DNA of 44,669 nt from a virus, in IMG/VR virus record IMGVR_UViG_3300031565_004833, positions 1 to 44,669 of that record. One strand, 5' to 3'. The position numbers and the translations under genes are program-made. Below the pieces are notes generated by a model. The model was given only the letters and a program-made list of their open reading frames with translations. It did not search any database and was not told the DNA's origin. Shown piece by piece: positions 7,273 to 15,854 of the stretch (its first letter is position 1; the number at the start of each line of letters is the position of its first letter).

Positions 7273-7495
7273 AATAAAAACCTTTTTGAACAGCTTAATA
7301 TGGCATATACACAGGGGAATGCCAAAGAGCACCCAAGAAGAAATTGATAGAAGATTTGATATTTGTGTCAATTGCTATTTCTACAATAGCACAGAAAAAG
7401 AATGTGGTGTTTGCGGATGCAACGTAAACAATCGTAAAATCTTTATGAATAAATTAGCCTGGGCTGATCAAAAATGCCCTGAAGGAAAATGGTAA
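7259..7495 (+). CDS. Small Cys-rich zinc-binding protein
   Basis: 78 residues. A basic hydrophobic N-terminus is followed by MPKSTQEEIDRRF, then a four-cysteine or longer zinc knuckle (CVNC, CGVCGC) and a C-terminal LAWADQKCPEGKW. Small proteins with this CxxC...CGCN...KCPxGKW layout are common in phages of aquatic bacteria, to my knowledge without an assigned role. The upstream ATG is kept because the N-terminal MPKSTQEEIDRR motif is internal in such proteins and the alternative ATG at 7319 has its purine-rich site too close. Confidence 0.75.
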   Translation: MYLLKIKTFLNSLIWHIHRGMPKSTQEEIDRRFDICVNCYFYNSTEKECGVCGCNVNNRKIFMNKLAWADQKCPEGKW

Positions 7496-7496
7496 A

Positions 7497-8027
7497 ATGA
7501 AAACAAAATTTAAAAAATCATCAAACATCACTTCCTGTAAAACAAACATTATAGAAGCTGCAAAACTTGCTATTAATGCTAAAGAATCTGGAAATAGTGT
7601 TATCATACCAAATTTATGTAATAATGTTGATATATACGATCTTGTATCTTCTGTTTCGTCTTTAAAAGATTATCCAGAAATAAAGACTAATTACCACCTT
7701 TTAGGAAAAAACTTTTTAGCTAAAAATCCTGGTTATGTTCAATTTATTGACATAGAGAGAGAAAAAGAATACAATAGAACCATCGTTGTAGCCAATATGA
7801 TTTGCAACAATGGTATAAATTCAAAAATAAATCAGAGACCTATAAATTATGCATATCTCATAAAAAGTATGGTAGATATCAAGAAATTTATTATTCGTAC
7901 ATTTAATACCGACAACAAGGTCAAAATTTATATGCCTAAATTTCATTCTAAGTCTGGAGCAAATTGGGGATTTGTGTCTCTATTAATAGAAGACATATGG
8001 TCAGACATAAATGTAGTTATATTTTAA
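7497..8027 (+). CDS. Divergent macro-domain-like protein
   Basis: 176 residues. The second half follows the order expected in phage macro domains: YPEIKTNYHLLG, then a conserved-looking strand (RTIVVANMICNNGI), an RPINYAYLIKSM helix, and a last strand-turn-helix (VKIYMPKFHSKSGANWGFV) where active macro domains have the glycine-rich ADP-ribose loop. The loop here lacks the usual GxG run and the N-terminal VNPAN-type motif is not obvious, so ADP-ribose binding or hydrolysis is uncertain. Relatives remove ADP-ribose or its phosphate; anti-defence functions are conceivable. It sits one base after the Cys-rich gene. Confidence 0.6.
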   Translation: MKTKFKKSSNITSCKTNIIEAAKLAINAKESGNSVIIPNLCNNVDIYDLVSSVSSLKDYPEIKTNYHLLGKNFLAKNPGYVQFIDIEREKEYNRTIVVANMICNNGINSKINQRPINYAYLIKSMVDIKKFIIRTFNTDNKVKIYMPKFHSKSGANWGFVSLLIEDIWSDINVVIF

Positions 8028-8037
8028 TGGAGACAAA

Positions 8038-8907
8038 ATGAATATTTTAATAACTGGACATAAAGGTTTTGTTGGAAGAAATTTTCTTAAAAAGTATTCC
8101 ACAGAAGAAAATAATGTATATGGAATTGACATAAAAGACGGTAATGATGCTAGAGATTTTTTTAGAACAAATAATGACACACTAGATTTAGTTATACATC
8201 TTGCTGCTGTAGTTGGTGGTAGGCAAACAATAGAAAATTCTCCATTATCTGTTGCTGTTGATCTTTCCATTGATTCAGAATTTTTCTCATGGTGTGTAAG
8301 AAATAAACCAAAACATGTTGTGTATTTTTCTTCTTCCGCCGCTTATCCCATCGAATATCAAACAAAAAATTCGCAGATAAAACTGAAGGAAGAAATGATA
8401 GACTTAGAGAATATTCAATCTCCAGATTTGACCTATGGTTGGTCAAAATTAACTGGGGAATATTTAGCAAAGTTTGCTTCTCAAGAAGGAGTGCCAATAT
8501 CTGTCTTTAGACCTTTTTCTGGCTATGGCACAGATCAGGACTTAGCCTATCCATTTCCTTCGTATATTGAAAGAGCAAAAAATAAAAGAGACCCATTTGA
8601 AATTTGGGGAGATGGAACACAAGTGAGAGACTTTATACATATTGACGATATAGTTGAAGCCGTTGACGTTTGTGTAACAAACAAAATTTTCGGAACATAC
8701 AACCTGGGTTCTGGACAACCTACATCATTTAATGATCTTTGTAGAATAGTGTGTGAAAAAGTTAAGTATAATCCACAAATACAACATTATACAGAAGCAC
8801 CTGTCGGTGTTATGTACAGAGTTGCAGACACGAGCAAAATGAAAACCTTTTATATACCTAAGATCTCTCTAGAAGAAGGAATAGACAGGGCTATAAATGA
8901 CAAGTAA
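8038..8907 (+). CDS. NAD-dependent sugar epimerase/dehydratase (SDR)
   Basis: An extended short-chain dehydrogenase of 289 residues. The Rossmann motif GHKGFVG is at about residues 7-13. HLAAVVGG follows, then the catalytic set SSSAAY and YGWSK (Tyr and Lys), and GDGTQVRDFIHIDD near the C-terminus. The family converts nucleotide-sugars such as UDP-glucose, GDP-mannose or dTDP-glucose derivatives; which substrate is used cannot be read from these motifs. It heads a cluster of glycosyltransferases, so it probably makes their donor sugar. GGAG-type ribosome site; its last 11 bases overlap the next gene. Confidence 0.88.
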   Translation: MNILITGHKGFVGRNFLKKYSTEENNVYGIDIKDGNDARDFFRTNNDTLDLVIHLAAVVGGRQTIENSPLSVAVDLSIDSEFFSWCVRNKPKHVVYFSSSAAYPIEYQTKNSQIKLKEEMIDLENIQSPDLTYGWSKLTGEYLAKFASQEGVPISVFRPFSGYGTDQDLAYPFPSYIERAKNKRDPFEIWGDGTQVRDFIHIDDIVEAVDVCVTNKIFGTYNLGSGQPTSFNDLCRIVCEKVKYNPQIQHYTEAPVGVMYRVADTSKMKTFYIPKISLEEGIDRAINDK

Positions 8908-10714
8908 ATCAGCTTTATTCGTTAATCCTAAAACAAAATCAAGAATGAACAAAGATAAAAAATTTGTTTATATTAACAAATCTAATATTGACATAGTTTA
9001 TGACGACAAATACAACCCTAAGAACCATAGTGTTTTAATATTGTCTATTACGAACAATATTTTGGATTATTACAAAAATTATGTATTTTTTATCGAAGAT
9101 ATGGAAAAAAAATTCGGGAAAATATCTGCATTTACCGGAGGAAACAATTTCAGACATAGCGATAATCAAGTTAGTATATCCACACATAAAAAACTTTTGG
9201 ATCATATTAAATCCTATAAGAACAATTTTGATTACCATATTTTTCCAGACCAGGATCTTGATATAAAAAATAGAATCCACGGCCTTGCTGAATACAGAGA
9301 AACAGTTTTTGAGAAAGCAATTGATAAATATGGTACAGATTTTGATTATGTCATAATGTTTGACACAGACACTTGTGGTCTCAATGTAGATCATATAGTT
9401 AAAAGCTTGTCTATAAAAAATGATTGGTCGTGTATATCAGGTAATTTGAGATATTGGAAACAAGCGTTTTATTATGATGAATTAGCATTAAGAGAATTTG
9501 GTGAAGATTACAATATCAAAAATAGTCATACAGACTTTGATCGTTACTATGGAGTAAATTCAGACTGGATAGATACATTTAAAGCATTTAATACTTGGTT
9601 TAAAGTAAAAGCTGCTTTTGGCGGCCTCAGTATATACAAAACAAAAGAATTGCTAGATATCAAAAAGAAACATAAAAAACTGTACGACGTAAAGAAATTT
9701 CCAAAGTATACAGCAGAACACATATCGCTTTGCTCAAAACTTAAAGACAATATTTTGATTAGCCCACTAATCAGTTTTGAAACATATTCTATAATGGAGA
9801 AACAAATGAGACAAACGGCTTTCGTACCAAGGGACGCAGGATTTTTTTCTGTTTTTAATTTTTTAATTGGGACAATTTCAGCTGGAGAAAAAACATATCC
9901 ATATTGGAACAAAGAAGAACTACTGAAATTACACAAAAAGAATGAGCATTTTGCGTATTGGACAGATAAACCGAATTGTTGGTTCGACTACTTCGAGCCT
10001 ATTTCATATTTTAATGGAGATCAGTCCCACATCCTGGGTCATTATATTGCATATCCTAAATATAGTGGAGAAAATTGTGATAAAAAATTCAGAATACCAA
10101 AAGATACAGCAGAATTAATGAGAACTAATCCAAAAGAATTCGATAAATGGAGAAAAAATACTCATGAATTTTACAAAAACACAATTAAGTTTAAACCAGA
10201 AATAACCGATGTTGTAGAAGATTTTTGGTCCAGCAGCTTTAAATCAGATGAGAATGTAATAGGCGTACATTACAGACACCCAAGTCATTTTGTAGAGAGT
10301 GGAAAAATATACTTGACACAGTATTTTGATATTATTGACAGTATTATTGAAGAATTTCCAGATACAAAAATATTTTTAGCATCAGACAGTCAATTTGGAA
10401 TTTATTCTTTTATAGAAAAATATCCAGACAAAGTAAAATACTTTAAAGACATAGACAGACTTACTATGGCAGAATTTTTAGAATGGTCTTTTAGCCTAGC
10501 CGAAGGAAAAGCTGATCATGTTGGTTTTGTAAATGGTAAAGGATTTGAATTGCATCATAAACGAGTAAATGTTAAGAATAATAAACAAATGACTATAGAT
10601 TTACTAAAAGAAGTTTTATGTTTATCAAAATGTAATCAATTAGTAAATACAGTTTCAAATATACCATTAGCTATTAGCTACATTAACCCAGAAATAAAGA
10701 TTTTTACACTATGA
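8897..10714 (+). CDS. Glycosyltransferase fused to fucosyltransferase-like domain
   Basis: 605 residues in two enzyme-like parts. The first (about 45-310) is a GT-A type transferase: AEYRETV, the metal/nucleotide motif FDTDT, AFGGLSIY, and AEH. The second (about 430-605) resembles the GT23 alpha-1,6-fucosyltransferases (NodZ/FUT8): IGVHYRHPSH, where those have HVRRTDK, then TKIFLASDS, and a C-terminal LCLSKCNQLVNTVSNI matching their last motif. The key Arg pair is present only in part (HYRHP), so activity is a guess. The N-terminal part is paralogous to the next gene. Likely role: decorating a surface or virion glycan. Confidence 0.75.
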   Translation: MTSKSALFVNPKTKSRMNKDKKFVYINKSNIDIVYDDKYNPKNHSVLILSITNNILDYYKNYVFFIEDMEKKFGKISAFTGGNNFRHSDNQVSISTHKKLLDHIKSYKNNFDYHIFPDQDLDIKNRIHGLAEYRETVFEKAIDKYGTDFDYVIMFDTDTCGLNVDHIVKSLSIKNDWSCISGNLRYWKQAFYYDELALREFGEDYNIKNSHTDFDRYYGVNSDWIDTFKAFNTWFKVKAAFGGLSIYKTKELLDIKKKHKKLYDVKKFPKYTAEHISLCSKLKDNILISPLISFETYSIMEKQMRQTAFVPRDAGFFSVFNFLIGTISAGEKTYPYWNKEELLKLHKKNEHFAYWTDKPNCWFDYFEPISYFNGDQSHILGHYIAYPKYSGENCDKKFRIPKDTAELMRTNPKEFDKWRKNTHEFYKNTIKFKPEITDVVEDFWSSSFKSDENVIGVHYRHPSHFVESGKIYLTQYFDIIDSIIEEFPDTKIFLASDSQFGIYSFIEKYPDKVKYFKDIDRLTMAEFLEWSFSLAEGKADHVGFVNGKGFELHHKRVNVKNNKQMTIDLLKEVLCLSKCNQLVNTVSNIPLAISYINPEIKIFTL

Positions 10715-11559
10715 AAATTGAAGAATTACTACCCGTTGATCCTATTTTAGAAATTCCGTATAATAATACTATAAAAGCAGGAAAAGAAATACTAAAAGGC
10801 AAGAAAGTTGTATTTAGTATGTTAACAAGAAACACTGGTAAAATCTTAGAAAAAAACATAAACAAAATCATACAAATGATAGACGGGTATGTTGAAGAAT
10901 GGAAATTTGTTATATACGAAAATGATTCTACAGACAATACAAAAGAAGTTATAGCAAAGCTTGCCCAAAAACAACCTTTTAGTTTTATATACAAAACAGA
11001 AACTCACGACAGAAAACAATACAGCCAAACTAAAGAACCAGAGAGAATAAAGGCTTTGGCTGAATATAGAAACATCAACTTGGAATTCATAAAAAACAAT
11101 TTACCAGAATATGATTATGTTGTAGTTTGTGATTCTGATTTTGTAGACTTTAGTGAAGATGGATTTTTTCATTCAATAGGTATCTTAGAAAACTCAAATA
11201 TATCAGCAATATGCGGCAATAGTTTTCAATTAAAGATAATGAACAAAGGAATGAAATTATGGAATTATGATTCATGGGCATATCGAAATACTTGGTGGCA
11301 AGATTTAAACAGTACAAAAAATCCATATATTGACGATAAGATGTTATGGTTTGGTTTTTGGATATTACCAGTAGGTAGCGCTCCTTCTGTTGTAAATAGT
11401 GCTTTCGGAGGAATGGCTATCTATTATAAAGATGTATATATCCAAGGTAAATATGATTCGTTAGATTGTGAACATGTTATGTTTCATTGGGATTTAACTC
11501 GTAAAATTGAAAATTTTTCATTAGCTTTAAATCCTTCTCAAATAATGTTAATGAATTAA
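10711..11559 (+). CDS. GT-A type glycosyltransferase
   Basis: 282 residues. Features are VIYENDSTDNT (sugar-donor strand), RIKALAEYRN, the DxD-like motif VVCDSDF, and NSAFGGMAIY followed by DCEHVMF. The same order of motifs occurs in the N-terminal half of the preceding protein, so they are probably duplicates that diverged. The layout also resembles CAP59-type mannosyltransferases. The ATG overlaps the previous stop (ATGA), indicating coupled translation. Donor and acceptor are unknown. Confidence 0.78.
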   Translation: MKIEELLPVDPILEIPYNNTIKAGKEILKGKKVVFSMLTRNTGKILEKNINKIIQMIDGYVEEWKFVIYENDSTDNTKEVIAKLAQKQPFSFIYKTETHDRKQYSQTKEPERIKALAEYRNINLEFIKNNLPEYDYVVVCDSDFVDFSEDGFFHSIGILENSNISAICGNSFQLKIMNKGMKLWNYDSWAYRNTWWQDLNSTKNPYIDDKMLWFGFWILPVGSAPSVVNSAFGGMAIYYKDVYIQGKYDSLDCEHVMFHWDLTRKIENFSLALNPSQIMLMN

Positions 11560-11560
11560 T

Positions 11561-12091
11561 ATGCTTAATAGACTTAAAAATCAAAGAGTATATCTTGTTG
11601 GTGCTATGGATCGTGTTTTAGACAGAGGTATGGGTTGGAGAGAATCCATCACTCCTTTTTTAGAACATTTAGGAGTTACTGTTTACAACCCACTAAAGAA
11701 ACCATCAGATATTGGCAAGGAAGATCACGATAGCTTTCTTAAAAAACTAGAATACAAGTCCTCTAAAGATTATGACAAGTTGTCGGACATGATGAAAATG
11801 ATCAGAAATGTTGATTTACGCCTTGTTGATATAAGCGATTTTATAATTGCAAACTTAGATTTAGACACTCATCCTTGTGGTACTTATGAAGAAATTTTTC
11901 TTGCCAACCGTCAGAAGAAACCTATAATAGTACATGTGCAGCAGGGAAAACAAAACTGTCCAGATTGGCTTTTTGGTTGCATCCCTCACCAATTATTTTT
12001 TAGTGATTGGAACGAAATAAAAGTATATTTGAACTATGTAAATAGTTGTGACACTATAGAGAATTTTAATAGGTGGTACTTCTTTAACTGA
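11561..12091 (+). CDS. Nucleoside 2-deoxyribosyltransferase-like protein
   Basis: 176 residues. YLVGAMDR at the N-terminus, a central ISDFIIANLDLDTHPCGTYEEIFLA (read here as two adjoining motifs) and KKPIIVHV match the nucleoside 2-deoxyribosyltransferase/DUF4406 superfamily. The Glu in GTYEE is at the place of the catalytic nucleophile. Members swap bases on deoxynucleosides or hydrolyse nucleotide N-glycosidic bonds. Its position between glycosyltransferases and a GMP reductase suggests purine nucleotide remodelling, but a signalling or NAD-related role is also possible for this fold. Confidence 0.75.
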   Translation: MLNRLKNQRVYLVGAMDRVLDRGMGWRESITPFLEHLGVTVYNPLKKPSDIGKEDHDSFLKKLEYKSSKDYDKLSDMMKMIRNVDLRLVDISDFIIANLDLDTHPCGTYEEIFLANRQKKPIIVHVQQGKQNCPDWLFGCIPHQLFFSDWNEIKVYLNYVNSCDTIENFNRWYFFN

Positions 12092-12092
12092 T

Positions 12093-13250
12093 ATGAAAAT
12101 TATTAACGAACTAAAACTTGATTTTGACGATGTTCTCATTAAGCCTAAAAGATCTTTCGTTAGCAGTAGATCAGAAGTACAATTAGAAAGAGAATTTTAT
12201 TTTCCTTATTCTAAGAAATCATTAGAGTGTATTCCTGTAATGGCAGCGAATATGGACACTACTGGTAGTCTATATATGGCTCAAACATTAGGATTTTACA
12301 ATTCCATAACCTGTCTGCATAAACACTATGAGATCGAAGATTATCTTAATCTTTATCGTAATTACAAGTTTAATAAGGATCTTGTTTTTCTTTCAACTGG
12401 AACTAGTAATAATGATTTTGAGAAGTTGTCGGCAACGATTGAAAGTATTCAAGCATTAGTTGCTCCGGTTGGGAAGTTTCACAAATTTACTCCAAATATT
12501 TGTGTAGATGTAGCAAATGGATATACAGAACAATTTGTGAGAAACCTAGAAAAGATTCGCAAAAATTTTAAAGACTCTATTATTATGGCCGGAAATGTAG
12601 TTAGCCCAGAAATGACAGAAGAGTTAATCATTCATGGAGGCGTTGATATAGTTAAGGTTGGTATAGGGTCGGGCAGTGTTTGCACTACTCGTTTAAAAAC
12701 GGGCGTAGGATACCCACAATTGAGCGCAGTGATGGAGTGTTCGGATGCTGCTCACGGTCTTGGTGCTCATATTTGTAGTGATGGTGGCTGTAGAACTCCC
12801 GCCGACGTTGCAAAAGCACTTGGTGCTGGGGCGGATTTTGTTATGCTTGGAAGTATGCTTGCAGGAACAAACGAATGTGATGGAGAATGGGAATACGAAT
12901 ATAAATGCGAAACCAAACCAGACAAATTAATTGATCAAGCAATAACTTGGTGGCAACCTATTGATCCAAAAAATGGTGGAGAGAAAAGAAAAAGGTCACT
13001 AAAATTTTATGGCATGAGTAGTAAAGAAGCCCAGAACAAACATCATGCAGGAATTAAGGACTATAGAACTAGCGAAGGACGATGTGTTAGTATACCCTAT
13101 AAAGGAACAGCAGATGAAGTGATTAAGGATTTATTCGGCGGATTAAGAAGCGCATGTACATATGTTGGTGCTTTTCAGATAAAAGACTTCAGCAAAAAAA
13201 CTACTTTCATTCGTGTTAACAATACTCATAATAGGATTTACGAAAAATGA
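12093..13250 (+). CDS. guaC: GMP reductase
   Basis: 385 residues with the IMPDH/GMPR barrel. The active-site loop GSGSVCTTR has the catalytic Cys at residue 197 and is followed by [11 protein letters not shown], as in E. coli GuaC. Next come [31 protein letters not shown], and a C-terminal [12 protein letters not shown]. These GuaC-specific segments and the lack of a CBS domain favour GMP reductase over IMP dehydrogenase. The enzyme turns GMP into IMP and ammonia with NADPH. Relative to E. coli GuaC there is an insertion of about 30 residues after LAGTNE. In an AT-rich phage this could shift purines from G to A. Confidence 0.92.
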   Translation: MKIINELKLDFDDVLIKPKRSFVSSRSEVQLEREFYFPYSKKSLECIPVMAANMDTTGSLYMAQTLGFYNSITCLHKHYEIEDYLNLYRNYKFNKDLVFLSTGTSNNDFEKLSATIESIQALVAPVGKFHKFTPNICVDVANGYTEQFVRNLEKIRKNFKDSIIMAGNVVSPEMTEELIIHGGVDIVKVGIGSGSVCTTRLKTGVGYPQLSAVMECSDAAHGLGAHICSDGGCRTPADVAKALGAGADFVMLGSMLAGTNECDGEWEYEYKCETKPDKLIDQAITWWQPIDPKNGGEKRKRSLKFYGMSSKEAQNKHHAGIKDYRTSEGRCVSIPYKGTADEVIKDLFGGLRSACTYVGAFQIKDFSKKTTFIRVNNTHNRIYEK

Positions 13251-14326
13251 ACAAGCTAAATGTTTACTGCCCAATTAATGGAACTGGTTACGGCATTACT
13301 TCCACAAATATATCTTTATCTTTAATGAAGAAAGAAATGGATGTAAGTATATTTCCTATTGGTCAAGGAGTAATGCTAGACGATCCAGCACAAAGGGAAG
13401 TAATGTTAAAAATGCTAAATAACGCTTTGGTCTATGACGACAAAGCTCCTTGTCTTAAAATTTGGCATCAACATGATTTAGCGTCTCGTATAGGTAAAGG
13501 CGAATATTATGTAATGCCATTTTTTGAGATAGATAAACTCTATGACAGAGAAGTTCACAGTATTAATCAGGCTGATGCTATTTTTACTCCAACAAAATGG
13601 AGCCAAAAGGTTTTAGAAAACAATGGCGTAAATATACCTATTTATCTTGCTCCTCTTGGTGTGGATTTAAAAATATTTGCTAACTCTATGATAAAAGAAG
13701 AAAATGACGATTATGTCTTTTTACATGTTGGTAAATGGGAAAAAAGAAAATCTCAAGACTTTTTGCTAGAAGCATTTGAAAATGCGTTTACCCATAAAGA
13801 CAACGTAAAACTATACTTATGTCCCTATAATCCATTTTTGTCAGATAAAGACGTAAACTATTGGTTAAATCTTGTTTCTCAAAATAAACTATCTGAAAAA
13901 ATCAAGATTTTTAATAGACTTCCTACACAATATGATTTAGCTAAAGTTATGAACAAGGCGGATTGTGGTGTGTTTCTAAGTAGAGCAGAAGGCTGGAATA
14001 ATGAAATTCCTGAGATGATGGCAATGAATAGACCAATTATAGCAACAAACTATTCTGCACATACTGAATATTGTAATAAAGACAATGCTTATCTTGTAGA
14101 TGTAGATGAAACAGAACCAGCAGAAGACGGAAAGTGGTTTCATGGATTTGGTAATTGGGCAAAATTAAGTGAAAAACAAATGGAACAAACTGTAAAACAT
14201 ATGAGATTTGTGTATAATAATAAAGTAAATACCAATGCGGCTGGTTTTGAAACAGCAGCGAAATATTCTTGGGATAATACGGCTAATCATATTTATAATG
14301 TCTTAACTGAAAGAGAAAGTATTTAA
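13247..14326 (+). CDS. GT-B glycosyltransferase (GT4-like)
   Basis: 359 residues. The N-terminal domain opens with a glycine-rich NGTGYG. The C-terminal nucleotide-sugar domain has FLHVGKWEKRKSQDFLLEAF and the E-x7-E type element EGWNNEIPE followed by AMNRPIIAT, both typical of GT4. It overlaps the guaC stop by four bases. It would transfer a sugar to a glycan or other acceptor, with retention of anomeric configuration expected for the family. Substrate unknown. Confidence 0.85.
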   Translation: MNKLNVYCPINGTGYGITSTNISLSLMKKEMDVSIFPIGQGVMLDDPAQREVMLKMLNNALVYDDKAPCLKIWHQHDLASRIGKGEYYVMPFFEIDKLYDREVHSINQADAIFTPTKWSQKVLENNGVNIPIYLAPLGVDLKIFANSMIKEENDDYVFLHVGKWEKRKSQDFLLEAFENAFTHKDNVKLYLCPYNPFLSDKDVNYWLNLVSQNKLSEKIKIFNRLPTQYDLAKVMNKADCGVFLSRAEGWNNEIPEMMAMNRPIIATNYSAHTEYCNKDNAYLVDVDETEPAEDGKWFHGFGNWAKLSEKQMEQTVKHMRFVYNNKVNTNAAGFETAAKYSWDNTANHIYNVLTERESI

Positions 14327-14327
14327 A

Positions 14328-14957
14328 ATGCCATTACCGAATAGAAACAAGCAGGAAAATAAAAAAGATTTCATATCAAGATGTATGGGCGATTCTAAAA
14401 TGACAGAAGAATATCCAGACTCTTCACAAAGACATGCGATTTGTCAAGGTCGATCCAAAGCAACTATTTTGGAACAAGTTTGTGATATATTAGAAGAAAA
14501 CAGTCTTGGCAATACAGAAGAAATAAGTCCTTACAATTTCGTAGTACCCAATGAAGAAGATTATGTTGATTTTGGAGAAGAGGCAGAAGAAATAGATTTT
14601 AACTCAATCGCTGCTTATATTTACAAGAATCCCCATACTGATGAACTCTTTTATTTTTCATCAAAAGCTAATCATGTTATAGAAAACGTTGTTTTAGAAT
14701 TCGTCAGTGAAGCAGCAGAATATCAAGGTAGGAAAGTTAAACTTGGAAAACCTTTTAGAACTCCAGACGGACCTAAAAAAATGAGCGTCTATGTAAAAAA
14801 TGACAAAGGAAATGTTGTTAAGGTAAACTTTGGCGATCCAAATATGGAGATCAAAAAGGATAATCCAGCAAGAAGAAAAAGTTTCAGAGCAAGACATAAT
14901 TGCGACAATCCTGGGCCTCGCTGGAAAGCAAGATACTGGTCATGCAAGGCTTGGTAA
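14328..14957 (+). CDS. Phage structural-module protein with conserved basic C-terminus
   Basis: 209 residues. The start (PLPNRNKQENKKDFISRCM ... QRHAIC) resembles a short motif found beside head or prohead proteins of large phages. The C-terminal 75 residues (KPFRTPDGPKKMSVYV, VNFGDPNMEIKKD, RRKSFRARHNCD, ARYWSCKAW) match a basic, Cys/His-containing domain that I recall from phage head-assembly regions, without known function. The two Cys and His could bind zinc. The acidic middle part is variable. Function is inferred from similarity of motifs only. Confidence 0.7.
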   Translation: MPLPNRNKQENKKDFISRCMGDSKMTEEYPDSSQRHAICQGRSKATILEQVCDILEENSLGNTEEISPYNFVVPNEEDYVDFGEEAEEIDFNSIAAYIYKNPHTDELFYFSSKANHVIENVVLEFVSEAAEYQGRKVKLGKPFRTPDGPKKMSVYVKNDKGNVVKVNFGDPNMEIKKDNPARRKSFRARHNCDNPGPRWKARYWSCKAW

Positions 14958-14989
14958 AAAAAGCAAGAAATCATCTTACAAAGAATAAT

Positions 14990-15178
14990 ATGTCTTATTA
15001 TAGGCATTTTATTTTTGCTTTTGGATATGGATTAGTTTCTATTAAAGCAGGGATTTTATTATGTTTACATAGTATTTTACCTTGTTTTTTTGAACACGCT
15101 GGAAGCAGACTGGTTCACAAAATAGAAAAAGTTTTCACAGAAAGAGAATATGAACTTAAATCTATTGCTAAAAAATAA
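14990..15178 (+). CDS. DUF6356-like small membrane protein
   Basis: 62 residues. FAFGYGLVSIKAGILLCLHSILPCFFEHAGS fits the DUF6356 pattern, a small protein with one hydrophobic segment ending at a Pro-Phe-Phe and a Thr/Ala-Gly-Ser stretch (the motif is given here in two halves: FAFGYGLVSIKAG, then LHSILPCFFEHAGS). I chose ATG 14990 over the frame's earlier ATG at 14900, which would overlap the previous gene by 58 bases. Function unknown; it overlaps the next gene by 29 bases. Confidence 0.7.
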   Translation: MSYYRHFIFAFGYGLVSIKAGILLCLHSILPCFFEHAGSRLVHKIEKVFTEREYELKSIAKK

Positions 15179-15806
15179 AAAGATCAAAGAATTAACTTAT
15201 GATACTGTTTTTACAGAAGTACCCATGAGTAATTTGGTAGACTTTGATTACAAGAAAATTTTAAATCCTCCACCAGAAAATATTAGTTCTATAACTCAAA
15301 AAGAACTAGAAATAGTTTCTCGGGCTACACTAAATAAAACTACAGACGACTATGATCTAATATTCAGAATGGATGAAGACATAGACTCTTTTTATGTGAG
15401 ATTCCTAAAGTCTCAAGGTCAAAATTACGAATACCCGAAAAGGTATATTGATCTTTTTTATGATATAGTTGAGCCAGTTTTAATGAATACAAAAAGCTAT
15501 TGGAACAGACCAAGACCATCGCAATTAGCTAAATTATATGGAATTCAAATAGAAAGAATAGTTACTGACACAATCCATACAGCGTCGTATCCTAGTGGAC
15601 ATACGGTGTATAGTAAATTGGTAGCGAACATACTTTCAGATATGTATCCACAATTTGCAAATTCATTCAATAATATTGCTAAAACAACAGGAATTGCTAG
15701 AGTAAAACAAGGAGTTCATTATCCTAGTGACAACGAAGCAAGTTTTATTTTTGCTGATTATCTATACAAAAAACTTCAACCAAAATTACAAAAATACATG
15801 AATTGA
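15150..15806 (+). CDS. PAP2/haloperoxidase-fold phosphatase
   Basis: 218 residues with the three PAP2 phosphatase motifs in order: KSYWNRPRPSQL (K-x6-RP), SYPSGHT (PSGH) and ARVKQGVHYPSD (SR-x5-H-x3-D, with A in place of S). Conserved Lys, Arg, His and Asp are therefore all present. Such enzymes remove phosphate from lipids such as undecaprenyl or phosphatidic pyrophosphate, or from small phosphoesters. No transmembrane helices are evident, so a soluble acid-phosphatase type is more likely than a lipid one. A copy of the GGTGTA motif falls inside the gene at 15605-15610. Confidence 0.85.
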   Translation: MNLNLLLKNKKIKELTYDTVFTEVPMSNLVDFDYKKILNPPPENISSITQKELEIVSRATLNKTTDDYDLIFRMDEDIDSFYVRFLKSQGQNYEYPKRYIDLFYDIVEPVLMNTKSYWNRPRPSQLAKLYGIQIERIVTDTIHTASYPSGHTVYSKLVANILSDMYPQFANSFNNIAKTTGIARVKQGVHYPSDNEASFIFADYLYKKLQPKLQKYMN

Positions 15807-15818
15807 TATGGTGTATAG
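15806..15818 (+). promoter_or_regulatory. Recurring GGTGTA element (copy 2)
   Basis: ATATGGTGTATAG starts at the end of the PAP2 gene and lies about 37 bases before the first fibronectin-like gene, in a 48-base gap. It shares GGTGTATAG with the copy at 22328. Candidate phage late promoter box; unproven. Confidence 0.35.
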
Positions 15819-15854
15819 AAATTATATTCAAGATTACTCTTTAAGGAACCACAA

